Source: Ruminococcaceae bacterium UBA5423 (GTDB lineage Bacteria > Bacillota > Clostridia > Oscillospirales > Acutalibacteraceae). Taken from it: DNA of 7,029 nt. The stretch is from assembly GCA_002409375.1 (NCBI GenBank), contig DHNF01000171.1, forward strand, positions 1 through 7,029, in the 5' to 3' direction. Shown in pieces: positions 1-6,751 of the stretch. Position 1 is the first letter of the stretch; each line of letters opens with the position of its first letter. Both the position numbers and the translations under genes were made by a program. The notes under the pieces were generated by a model. That model was not told the DNA's origin. It ran no database searches and worked only from the letters and a program-made list of their open reading frames with translations.

Positions 1-1658
1 ATATTCAGGCTGTCATGTGACATTTCTATCACACATCCGGCAATGTTCGAGCAGTGGTCGGATATACGCTCTAAAACTGTAATTAAATCCAAGTACACAA
101 ATCCTAACTCGATTGTACAATCGTTGCACTGCAGTCTGCCAATGTGCTGCTTCTTCATTGCGCTCTTCAAATCATCAATTACTTCTTCGAGAGGGTCCAC
201 TTTTGCAGCCAGAGAAATATCATTATCACTGAATGCCTTAATTGCTGTTTCTACTACTTCATCCACAGCAGATATCATAACTCCAAGCTCTTTTCTTGCA
301 GGATCGGAAAACTGTATTTTTTTGTCGTACATTTCCCTTGCAGAATCTGTAATCTCCATTGCATAGTCCGCAATACGCTCGAACTCGCCGATTAGAAATA
401 GCAGTTTAGCAGCTTCGGTTGTATCTCGGGTTGACAAGTTATGGCTGGACAGCCTAACCAGATATGTCCCCAAAGCATCCTCATAGGTATCCGTTTGCTG
501 TTCTATATCCTTTACCATTTGTGCTTCTTTTTCATCATAATTATTAAGCAGGGCAAATGACTGCTTTATAGCATTCATCGCTGCAAAAGCCATTTCATTC
601 GCAATCTCTCTGCTGCGATTGATAGCTATGGCAGGAGTTGAAAACAAGCGAGAATCCAGTAGCATCACCTTGTCCTGTTTATTATCTTCCGGAATCGTCT
701 TGTATGCCAGCTTTTCAAGCAATCCACTAAAGGGCAGCAGCACAGCCGTACACAAAACATTGAATACCGAATGAGCAATTGCAATAAACAAGTGGTTGGC
801 TGTCCGGTCAACAAACGCAAAATTAAATAATGCATTTGATATACTAAACAGCGATAGGAATACCAATGTACCGAGAATATTGAAGTAAAAATGCACCAGT
901 GCCGCACGGCGGGCATTTTTATTTGTGCCTACCGACGAGATTAATGCCGTAACACAGGTGCCGATATTCTGGCCCATAATAATAGGTATCGCTGTACCCA
1001 TTGTAACTTGACCTGTTGCGGATAACGCCTGTAGAATGCCCACCGAGGCAGACGAGCTTTGGATAACACCTGTTAAAAGAGCACCAACCAGCACACCGAG
1101 GAAAGGGTTTGAAAAAATCAGCAGCATATTGCGAAAGCCTTCCATTTCACCTAATGGTTTAACTGCTGCAGACATGGCATCCATACCATAAATCAGTGTT
1201 GCAAACCCAAGCATAATTAGGCCAATATCTTTTTTTCTTTGATTTTTAATAAATAAATAATAAATAATTCCGATCAGGGCAAGTATCGGAACAAAAGAAG
1301 ATGGTTTAAGCAATTTAACAAATAAGTTGCCGCCTTCAATCCCTGCCAAGCTCAAAATCCATGCTGTGACAGTAGTGCCGACATTTGCTCCCATAATAAC
1401 ATGTATCGCTTGCCTCAATGCCATTATACCGGAGTTTACAAATCCAACCACCATTACCGTGGTTGCAGATGAGCTTTGTATAATAGCCGTTACAGCCGCA
1501 CCCATGGCAAATCCATTTAGTTTTTTTGATGTCAAACGCTCAAGCAAACCTTTCAGCTTATTGCCCGCACTTTTTTCAAGGCCTGTCCCCATTAAGCTCA
1601 TGCCGAACAAAAACAATGCCAATCCGCCTATCATCTCTAAAAACCCAAATAAATCCAT
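1..1658 (-). CDS. Na+/phosphate cotransporter with C-terminal PhoU-like domain (3' end cut by window)
   Basis: Sodium-dependent inorganic phosphate importer of the Na/Pi-cotransporter (PF02690-type) family, in the cytoplasmic membrane. Reading the minus strand from 1658 gives 552 residues with no stop before the window edge; family members are often about 550-600 residues, so only a short tail should be missing. The two inverted family repeats are visible, each with its QSSS signature: residues 61-64 (QSSSATT), followed by GANVGTT near 90-96, and residues 200-203 (QSSSAS), followed by GQNIGTC near 229-235. After the membrane part (about 1-315), a helical PhoU-like domain runs from about 340 to the end, with the paired motifs EFERIADY (425-432) and LERISDHCSNI (529-539). 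The start at 1658 (MDLFGFLEMIGGLALFLFGM) matches the usual family N terminus and has GGGTGA five bases upstream; an in-frame ATG at 1670 would add four residues but has no clear ribosome site. The gene follows the hydrolase on the same strand but is separated from it by a terminator and has its own promoter. The ion and substrate assignment is by family; some relatives have only regulatory roles. Confidence 0.93.
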   Translation of the reverse strand, partial: MDLFGFLEMIGGLALFLFGMSLMGTGLEKSAGNKLKGLLERLTSKKLNGFAMGAAVTAIIQSSSATTVMVVGFVNSGIMALRQAIHVIMGANVGTTVTAWILSLAGIEGGNLFVKLLKPSSFVPILALIGIIYYLFIKNQRKKDIGLIMLGFATLIYGMDAMSAAVKPLGEMEGFRNMLLIFSNPFLGVLVGALLTGVIQSSSASVGILQALSATGQVTMGTAIPIIMGQNIGTCVTALISSVGTNKNARRAALVHFYFNILGTLVFLSLFSISNALFNFAFVDRTANHLFIAIAHSVFNVLCTAVLLPFSGLLEKLAYKTIPEDNKQDKVMLLDSRLFSTPAIAINRSREIANEMAFAAMNAIKQSFALLNNYDEKEAQMVKDIEQQTDTYEDALGTYLVRLSSHNLSTRDTTEAAKLLFLIGEFERIADYAMEITDSAREMYDKKIQFSDPARKELGVMISAVDEVVETAIKAFSDNDISLAAKVDPLEEVIDDLKSAMKKQHIGRLQCNDCTIELGFVYLDLITVLERISDHCSNIAGCVIEMSHDSLN

Positions 1659-1690
1659 ATATTCACCCATTTCATCAAAATGCCAACCGC

Positions 1691-1720
1691 ATTATATCAT
1701 ATTTTGCCGAGTGCTGTATA
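1691..1720 (-). promoter_or_regulatory. Promoter of the Na/Pi cotransporter gene (extended -10)
   Basis: On the minus strand, a perfect TATAAT (1696-1691) is preceded by TG one base upstream, giving an extended -10 (TGATATAAT). A -35-like TATACA (1720-1715, 4 of 6 to TTGACA) lies 18 bp upstream. Transcription would start near 1684, leaving a short leader of about 26 bases to the ATG at 1658. Seen directly as sequence matches; activity is inferred. Confidence 0.65.
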
Positions 1721-1735
1721 CAGTGTTTGGCAAAA
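1702..1735. promoter_or_regulatory. 34-bp dyad overlapping the transporter promoter, candidate operator
   Basis: Outer arms TTTTGCC (1702-1708) and GGCAAAA (1729-1735) are exact inverse complements. They are centred on the same point (1718.5) as a perfect inner palindrome CTGTATACAG (1714-1723). The element covers the -35 and part of the spacer of the transporter promoter, where a repressor would block RNA polymerase. The binding protein is unknown. The lack of a T-run next to it argues against a terminator. Confidence 0.5.
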
Positions 1736-1832
1736 GATGTTGCACAATATTAAAAAATGCTTATCGAATACGGTTTGCTAATTCTTTGTATCCTTCATAA
1801 TGAGTACTCGAACAACAATTATAAAGAGAAAA

Positions 1833-1873
1833 GCAACAAACAAGGCGGCTTAAAATCCCGACTTGTTTGTTGC
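1833..1873 (-). terminator. Intrinsic terminator of the glycoside hydrolase gene
   Basis: Perfect 12-bp inverted repeat, GCAACAAACAAG (1833-1844) against CTTGTTTGTTGC (1862-1873). After one mismatch (1845/1861) it continues with three more pairs (1846-1848 with 1858-1860), closing a loop of about nine bases. On the minus strand the stem is followed directly by TTTTCTCTTT (1832-1823), the expected U-rich tail. It lies 27 bases past the hydrolase stop codon and upstream of the transporter promoter, so it insulates the two genes. Confidence 0.85.
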
Positions 1874-1899
1874 CAAAAATGTAAAAATTAAAACCTATT

Positions 1900-4800
1900 T
1901 CATGTAATCGATGGGCTTTTTAATATGCCTATTTGCTTAAGATTATATTCATAGCTCCAACGGTCACCCGTTGTTCTCCAAGCATCCGGTCCAAACCAGG
2001 TAAGGGTTTTATCGCAGTTGTGAACCGAGCCAAATGAATTGAAACGGTTGCCAAATAAAATCAGCCCAATTTCATGCTGACCTTTTGATAGAGCGGGAAT
2101 TGTGATGGTGTAGGGATCAAATACAATGGAGCCAATGCGTTTTCCGTCAAGCGTTACACCAATCAGCCCGCCGCGGAAAAACGGCACATGAAGAGTTGCA
2201 TCCCGACCATCTCCCGTTACAGTCAGCTTATACTTAATATTGCCGCCATAAAAGGGCAGTCCCTGAGGTACAATATCGCCAAACGCCAGGTCACGAACCG
2301 GATTTGTCAGCGTCTTTTCAAATCCGTTGACTTTGACGCCGAAATCCCCAAGCAAATGGCACCATTCCAGACTGGTTCGTCTGCCAAACGGGATACGCAA
2401 CTCAAGAACGTTTTTGCCCTTTACTATTTTCGGCAGCTTTACGGTTTTTATAGATTCATCCACATACCAACCACACGAGTCGTTTTCAACAGCCTCACCA
2501 TTTAACTTAATCACGATTTGTTCTGCATCCTCTAAAGCCAGCAAAGCATTGTTTAATTCAATCTCGCTCATTATATTAAATCGAAGAAGGACACTGTGCT
2601 CGGGTTTTTCCGGCGGGATAACCCAGGGCTGCGTCATTTCTACAGGCATACCAAGCTTGTGTCTGAAAAGCTTACCTATACGCAATATCTCCTCAATTGG
2701 TTGATACTCGCCGTCGTCAAACGCATATTCCGCCATATCCAAAAGCATTACATTAGGCTCGCTCAATTCTATCGGAACTTTTTTGACAAATCCTTCCATG
2801 TTTGTTATAGCATGAGCAGACTGTGTAGTAGGATAAATTGGTGTCGAAATTCCACTTTTCAGCTGCAAAAGCAGGCTGTCATGAGTATAAAGGGTATGCT
2901 GTATTATCGTTTGGTCTCCCTCACACACAGCATTCATCTCAGATGTTTTGCCGGTTATTGTATCATAAAGCTTCGGAATCCATTGCCCTTTTATGCGGAT
3001 TTTTATACGGCGGGGCTGTGATATATCCTGAGTATCAGGCTTTCTGCCGTTCGCAATAAACAGCCAGCGCGTTTGACCGTCTTTGCGCATCTGGGTAATA
3101 AGGTGATCGGCTCTGCTTCCGTTTTCGCTGCGTATATCAATTTCTCTTATCGGCTCTAATTCTTTTAATAATGCATATTTTTCAAACTGTATGCACCTTG
3201 CTGATTTTAGAAAATCCAGCTCGCCCTTTTGCGGCCTTGCATCTGTAAATTCAGGAATGTCACCCATCATAATAATGCGGCCACCCTGCTCAAGAAACGA
3301 CTGCAAACGCTCTGCCGTGGTTGAACGCAGTGTCTGGCAACCGGGAATAATTATCGTATCATATTGCATGACGCCCACTTTAAGCGGAGCGCTGCCCTTT
3401 TCGCATTGTTGCGGCAAAAGGGATTCACAAATAAAATCAAAATCAATATGATTAAAAATCAGCCATTCTGTAACATTAGAAAAATTGTTCTCCATTTGTT
3501 CCCGTATGTCCGCCGTTTGCTCATACGGTCCCCAGTGCAGCCAGTAGCTCTCAACAGGATGGATCACACCTACATTCACAACCGGCTTTCCTCGTGTCAT
3601 TGCGGTATTTACGCGGGCAAAATGGTCTTCAATCAAAGAATATTCCTCATGCCACGGCGACTGATAACTGATTGAGGCCGGATAATCGCGTTTTGCCTCG
3701 CCCGCCATGGAAACCCATGAAAGGTGCGGAACCCTAACCGTTACACCGAGCGCCGCCTGCCAGTCACCCTGCAGCTTATGACCGCGGAAATCGAAATCCC
3801 AATTGGTTACGCCATAAAGTTCGGACAGCATGCCTTCGCAACCATATTGATGAACAGCAGACTGTGCCTGCTTGGCAGTTGTATATTCACGATAATCGCA
3901 CAGCATATCAATTCCCGGTATATCAAAACCCGGGTATGAGCGCATGGCCTCGCCAAGAGCAGCCGTTTGACTGCGCAATGTCGGTTCCTCCATCATATGT
4001 CCGGTTAGCATAAGGTTGTTTTTCCGACACCATGAACCGCAATTGTATGAAAATGCATCTGCAAATCGCTGCGCGATATGGTCATGATAACGATAGCGGG
4101 CCAGTGAGACTTGATTATCAGGCAAATCCCATATTAATTCGGGCAAAAGAGGGAGCAAATCGTCATTGTAAGCCTGGGCGTATGTTTTTGGTAGATCATC
4201 TGTCCAAGGCAGACACACATCTTTTTTATCGTGTGCAAAGCCGAGAGTAGTTTTATGCGTAAACTGCGGCTCGTCAGTAAATATTGCCGGCACAATACCG
4301 CCAAAATCCTCGCCCACCGATTTTTTATAAGTTTCATATGTAATGCGTATAAATTCGTCAACAGCTTTTTTATCGAGGGTATTGACATATGTCTGGTTGT
4401 TGTACCAAGCGCTCTCGCCCGAAATCTCCAGATATGCATACCACACATTATCGCCGTCTTCGTCATCTGCCAGCATACGATATTCTTTCAAATAACCGTT
4501 TTCGTCCAGTTTTACATTATATTTTGCCAACAGCCTGCCGTTTTCCATCCGCTGCCCGACAGAAGCCGAAATACTATTCCCCTGTTTTGTCTGCTTGTTA
4601 TCATATGGTCGGGGCGTAAAAAGCAAGTGCCTGGCACGATACTCCACATTCTTTGTGACAAGACCCCCAGCTGCACCCGACGGCCAGCGATCCTCATCAT
4701 AAAGCCATGCCAGCATATTTTCGTCTCGTGCCTTTTCAACACATTCTTTGACAAGCCCCATAAATTCGTCGCTTAAATATGGCGTTGCCATGCCGGTTCG

Positions 4801-4977
4801 GCTGTGCATGTGAAATCCGCCAAAGCCCATTTTTTTTAAATATTCTATCTGGCGTTTTAGTAATTCGGGCGTCAATTGGCAATTCCATGCCCAAAATGGC
4901 GTACCGCGATATTCGCTGGTTGGGTTTTTAAATAGATTAACATCTAATTCGGTGCTGTTATTTTTGGGATATAACAT
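1900..4977 (-). CDS. Putative cytoplasmic glycoside hydrolase ('FWAWN' type, distantly GH106-like)
   Basis: A 1025-residue protein predicted to cleave glycosidic bonds. There is no signal peptide or membrane segment, so it should act in the cytoplasm on imported oligosaccharides or glycosides. The N-terminal part (about 15-460) looks like a TIM barrel: FWAWN (28-32), GFGGFHMHSR (51-60), YDEDRWPSG (93-101), FTDEPQF (233-239), GHMMEEPT (326-333) and SELYG (385-389). Acidic residues in these strand-end motifs, notably E95, E236, E331 and E386, are the candidates for catalysis. Residues about 531-577 (YDTIIIPGCQTL, then FLEQGGRIIMMGD) resemble the amidotransferase-like domain found after the barrel in beta-galactosidase-type enzymes. 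The C-terminal 300 residues are rich in beta strands and look like one or two galactose-binding-type sandwiches (about 790-865 and 905-980). The start at 4977 has GGGGTGAG (4988-4981) three bases upstream. The nearest family I can suggest is GH106 (alpha-L-rhamnosidase), by general layout only; substrate and exact family are not settled. It is divergent from an AraC-type regulator, which supports sugar-induced expression. Confidence 0.82.
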   Translation of the reverse strand: MLYPKNNSTELDVNLFKNPTSEYRGTPFWAWNCQLTPELLKRQIEYLKKMGFGGFHMHSRTGMATPYLSDEFMGLVKECVEKARDENMLAWLYDEDRWPSGAAGGLVTKNVEYRARHLLFTPRPYDNKQTKQGNSISASVGQRMENGRLLAKYNVKLDENGYLKEYRMLADDEDGDNVWYAYLEISGESAWYNNQTYVNTLDKKAVDEFIRITYETYKKSVGEDFGGIVPAIFTDEPQFTHKTTLGFAHDKKDVCLPWTDDLPKTYAQAYNDDLLPLLPELIWDLPDNQVSLARYRYHDHIAQRFADAFSYNCGSWCRKNNLMLTGHMMEEPTLRSQTAALGEAMRSYPGFDIPGIDMLCDYREYTTAKQAQSAVHQYGCEGMLSELYGVTNWDFDFRGHKLQGDWQAALGVTVRVPHLSWVSMAGEAKRDYPASISYQSPWHEEYSLIEDHFARVNTAMTRGKPVVNVGVIHPVESYWLHWGPYEQTADIREQMENNFSNVTEWLIFNHIDFDFICESLLPQQCEKGSAPLKVGVMQYDTIIIPGCQTLRSTTAERLQSFLEQGGRIIMMGDIPEFTDARPQKGELDFLKSARCIQFEKYALLKELEPIREIDIRSENGSRADHLITQMRKDGQTRWLFIANGRKPDTQDISQPRRIKIRIKGQWIPKLYDTITGKTSEMNAVCEGDQTIIQHTLYTHDSLLLQLKSGISTPIYPTTQSAHAITNMEGFVKKVPIELSEPNVMLLDMAEYAFDDGEYQPIEEILRIGKLFRHKLGMPVEMTQPWVIPPEKPEHSVLLRFNIMSEIELNNALLALEDAEQIVIKLNGEAVENDSCGWYVDESIKTVKLPKIVKGKNVLELRIPFGRRTSLEWCHLLGDFGVKVNGFEKTLTNPVRDLAFGDIVPQGLPFYGGNIKYKLTVTGDGRDATLHVPFFRGGLIGVTLDGKRIGSIVFDPYTITIPALSKGQHEIGLILFGNRFNSFGSVHNCDKTLTWFGPDAWRTTGDRWSYEYNLKQIGILKSPSIT

Positions 4978-5001
4978 AATCTCACCCCGTAAAAATTTTA
5001 T

Positions 5002-5031
5002 TTGACTTCATTATATAAAGAGAGGTAAAAT
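5002..5031 (+). promoter_or_regulatory. Promoter of the AraC-family regulator gene
   Basis: TTGACT (5002-5007, 5 of 6) and TAAAAT (5026-5031, 5 of 6) are separated by 18 bp. A start near 5038 would give a leader of about 37 bases to the ATG at 5075. It shares almost all its bases with the oppositely directed hydrolase promoter. Confidence 0.6.
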
Positions 5032-5038
5032 AAAACAA
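5010..5038 (-). promoter_or_regulatory. Promoter of the glycoside hydrolase gene
   Basis: On the minus strand, a perfect TATAAT (5015-5010) lies 17 bp from a weak -35, TTGTTT (5038-5033, 3 of 6). Transcription would begin near 5003, giving a leader of about 26 bases that holds the GGGGTGAG ribosome site. A good -10 with a poor -35 is typical of promoters that need an activator, which fits the divergent AraC-type gene. Confidence 0.6.
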
Positions 5039-5074
5039 CCTACTATTATGCACTGTATAGGGGGCATTTTTGAC

Positions 5075-5926
5075 ATGGTTATAAAAACGCAAGAGCATTT
5101 TATGCAGGACGAGTACATTGAGGTGATGTCCATAGCTCAAGGTGATATAGACCTGCATCAGCATGAGTTTCTGGAACTGGCGTATGTAACCCGCGGTCGG
5201 GCGCTACATTCAATAAACGGCATTGAAACCATTGTTGAAAAGGGCAATTATTTTATTGTAAATTATGGCACAGCCCATAAATACACCTTAATAAATAATG
5301 ACAACTTTGATTTAATAAATATATTGTTTAAACCGGAGCTTATCGACAAGTCACTGAAATGCTGCCACAGCTTTTTGGATTTAATCAATCACTATCTAAT
5401 CCGTATAAACTATACATCGCTTGAAAAAAAGCCAACAGATGTTATATTTAACGATGACGATCAGATAATTTACAATTTAATTAACCGAATGCGGCACGAA
5501 TATAAAAATAAAAAACCAGGTTATATCGAGGTGCTGCGCTGCCACCTGATTGAAATAATTATCTGCACCATGCGCACTATCAGTAAAAACCAAGAAGAAT
5601 TTATAGAAAATGACTGCAGTAGCAGGATAAAGGAATATGTAGAAAAATATTATATGAACCCTATTACACTGCATGACATAAGCCGAGAATTGAATTTTAG
5701 CGTATCGTACATGAGCCGAAAATTCAAACAGGACACGGACCTTACTTTTGTTGCCTATCTTCAAAGAAAACGCATGGAGCAAAGCGGAAGGCTTATTGCA
5801 AACACCGACAAGAAATTCAGCGAAATTGCGGAACTGGTAGGATACCGTGACATAAAGTTCTTTAACAAGGTTTTTAAAAAGCAATGGGGTATGACGCCAA
5901 GTGAATTCCGTCGAAATTATCGGTGA
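5075..5926 (+). CDS. AraC-family transcriptional regulator with N-terminal cupin sensor
   Basis: A 283-residue DNA-binding regulator, cytoplasmic. The N-terminal half holds an AraC-type cupin with the HxHxFxE-like pattern IDLHQHEFLELAYVTRG (25-41; H28, H30, E34) and GNYFIVNYGTAHKY (57-70), expected to bind a small molecule, most often a sugar. The C-terminal ~100 residues form the paired helix-turn-helix domain: first helix pair about 197-218 (ITLHDISRELNFSVSYMSRKFK), second about 246-270, ending with the family hallmark GYRDIKFFNKVFKKQWGMTPSEFR (256-279). Length is normal for the family. An in-frame ATG at 5048 would add nine residues, but it lacks a ribosome site and falls about ten bases after the predicted transcript start; the ATG at 5075 has AGGGGG (5059-5064) ten bases upstream, so I prefer it. 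It is transcribed divergently from the glycoside hydrolase across a 97-bp gap, which suggests that this hydrolase is its target and that it may regulate itself. The effector is not deducible. Confidence 0.93.
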   Translation: MVIKTQEHFMQDEYIEVMSIAQGDIDLHQHEFLELAYVTRGRALHSINGIETIVEKGNYFIVNYGTAHKYTLINNDNFDLINILFKPELIDKSLKCCHSFLDLINHYLIRINYTSLEKKPTDVIFNDDDQIIYNLINRMRHEYKNKKPGYIEVLRCHLIEIIICTMRTISKNQEEFIENDCSSRIKEYVEKYYMNPITLHDISRELNFSVSYMSRKFKQDTDLTFVAYLQRKRMEQSGRLIANTDKKFSEIAELVGYRDIKFFNKVFKKQWGMTPSEFRRNYR

Positions 5927-6071
5927 ATGTAATGTGACATACTCACAGAGAATTATCAATCACATCGGTATAATATAAAATATATAATTCACAATTATTA
6001 TATAGTGATGGATAAAGTTTTACCCGATGAGTACAAATTATAGTATCATGTAAAAACCGAGGTGAAATAAG
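5927..6071 (+). promoter_or_regulatory. AT-rich gap between araC-type gene and ccdA, with weak promoter and hairpin signals
   Basis: This 145-base stretch carries no convincing gene. An A/T-only hairpin pairs 5980-5989 with 5993-6003, with one bulged base and a CAC loop. It has no GC pairs and no clean T-run, so it is at best a weak terminator of the regulator gene. A perfect TATAAT sits at 5969-5974 without a usable -35. The better-placed candidate for ccdA is TTTACC (6019-6024), a 19-bp spacer and TATCAT (6044-6049), which would start RNA near 6056, just before the ccdA ribosome site. All of these are tentative. Confidence 0.3.
6059..6065 (+). promoter_or_regulatory. Ribosome binding site that sets the ccdA start
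   Basis: GAGGTGA is a near-ideal Shine-Dalgarno match. It lies six bases before the ATA codon at 6072, the position where the CcdA N terminus should begin. The only standard start it overlaps is the GTG at 6062, which reads GTG-AAA-TAA and stops at once. It is 69 bases from the first in-frame ATG at 6135, too far to serve it. Confidence 0.7.
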
Positions 6072-6731
6072 ATAGATTATTTAATATCATTTTTAGAAGG
6101 CATTATTACTTTCATATCACCTTGTCTGCTTCCAATGCTGCCAATCTACATCTCATATTTTGCAGGACAAAATAGCGAAGGGAAAATGAAATCGACTATT
6201 TCCAATGCATTTGGTTTTGTTTTGGGTTTTACTATAGTATTTGTATCGCTTGGAGCATTTGCAGGGGCAGTCGGTAGCTTTTTGAGGGATTATAAAACAC
6301 TGGTTAATGTTGTTTCGGGTAATATTGTTGTAATTTTTGGTTTAAATTTTATGGAAGTTATTCGTATTCCGCTAATCAATACAAGCCGACAGATTAAAAT
6401 GAAAAAACTTAAGATGGGCTTTCTATCTTCTGCATTATTTGGTGTGATATTTTCAATTGGTTGGACTCCTTGCGTGGGTGTGTTTTTAGGCTCTGCACTA
6501 ATGCTCGCTGCGTCAAGCGGCGAAAGTTTAAAGGGAATTTTAATGCTCTTTAGCTTTTCATTAGGGCTTGGCATTCCTTTTTTAGCAAGTGCTGTTTTAA
6601 TTGATCGGTTAAAATCCACTTTCGATTTTATCAAAAAAAATTACCGGATTATTAACCTGATTTCCGGAGGATTACTTGTTCTTATTGGAATTATGATGAT
6701 AACTGGGCTAATGAGATATTTTTATCCCTAA
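6072..6731 (+). CDS. ccdA: CcdA, membrane thiol-disulfide electron carrier (apparent ATA start)
   Basis: CcdA/DsbD-transmembrane family protein that carries reducing power from cytoplasmic thioredoxin across the membrane to extracytoplasmic thioredoxin-like proteins. Reading from 6072 gives 219 residues, about the normal length, with six expected membrane helices. Both redox cysteines sit in the usual Pro-Cys contexts: SPCLLPMLP in helix 1 (C18) and GWTPCVGVFLG in helix 4 (C134). The start is odd. The first in-frame ATG (6135) would remove the first helix and C18, yet the codons before it clearly encode the family N terminus (DYLISFLEGIITFISPC). In that frame a TGA at 6063-6065 closes the reading frame, and no ATG, GTG or TTG lies between it and 6135. 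The codon where Met is expected is ATA, six bases after GAGGTGA. Either AUA is used, or this is a mutation or sequence error that weakens or kills the gene. A TlpA-like gene follows after 20 bases and should be its partner and operon mate. Confidence 0.88.
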   Translation: MDYLISFLEGIITFISPCLLPMLPIYISYFAGQNSEGKMKSTISNAFGFVLGFTIVFVSLGAFAGAVGSFLRDYKTLVNVVSGNIVVIFGLNFMEVIRIPLINTSRQIKMKKLKMGFLSSALFGVIFSIGWTPCVGVFLGSALMLAASSGESLKGILMLFSFSLGLGIPFLASAVLIDRLKSTFDFIKKNYRIINLISGGLLVLIGIMMITGLMRYFYP

Positions 6732-6740
6732 TCACTTTTT

Positions 6741-6746
6741 AGGAGG
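6741..6746 (+). promoter_or_regulatory. Ribosome binding site of the TlpA-like gene
   Basis: A perfect AGGAGG five bases before the ATG at 6752, within the 20-base gap after ccdA. There is no room for a separate promoter in the gap, so the two genes are most likely co-transcribed. Confidence 0.85.
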
Positions 6747-6751
6747 AACTA

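Noticed and set aside
5..30. TGTCATGTGACA near-palindrome at the left edge
   Set aside because: It lies inside the PhoU-like coding part of the transporter (EMSHDS) and has no promoter context.
1714..1723. CTGTATACAG as an SOS (LexA) box
   Set aside because: The E. coli-type box needs CTGT-N8-ACAG, while here only two bases separate the halves. Firmicute LexA uses a different sequence, and the gene is not a repair gene.
1327..1800. Open frame of 157 codons on the plus strand
   Set aside because: It runs antisense to the well-supported transporter gene and through its promoter; its translation shows no recognisable domain and has no ribosome site.
4231..4776. Open frame of 181 codons on the plus strand
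   Set aside because: It is antisense to the conserved N-terminal barrel of the hydrolase; the Cys- and His-rich composition is that of a shadow frame.
5477..5959. Open frame of 160 codons on the minus strand
   Set aside because: It is antisense to the helix-turn-helix half of the AraC regulator, which is clearly coding.
5980..6003. Hairpin after the AraC gene as a true intrinsic terminator
   Set aside because: The stem is made only of A-T pairs and is not followed by a T-run, so it should be weak. It is kept only as a note in the gap entry.
6008..6043. Tiny frame MDKVLPDEYKL upstream of ccdA, a possible leader peptide
   Set aside because: Only 11 codons with no ribosome site in an AT-rich gap, and no attenuator hairpin follows.
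6135..6731. ccdA starting at the first ATG (198 residues)
   Set aside because: This would delete the first helix and redox cysteine C18, and no ribosome site lies near 6135. The good site at 6059-6065 points to 6072.
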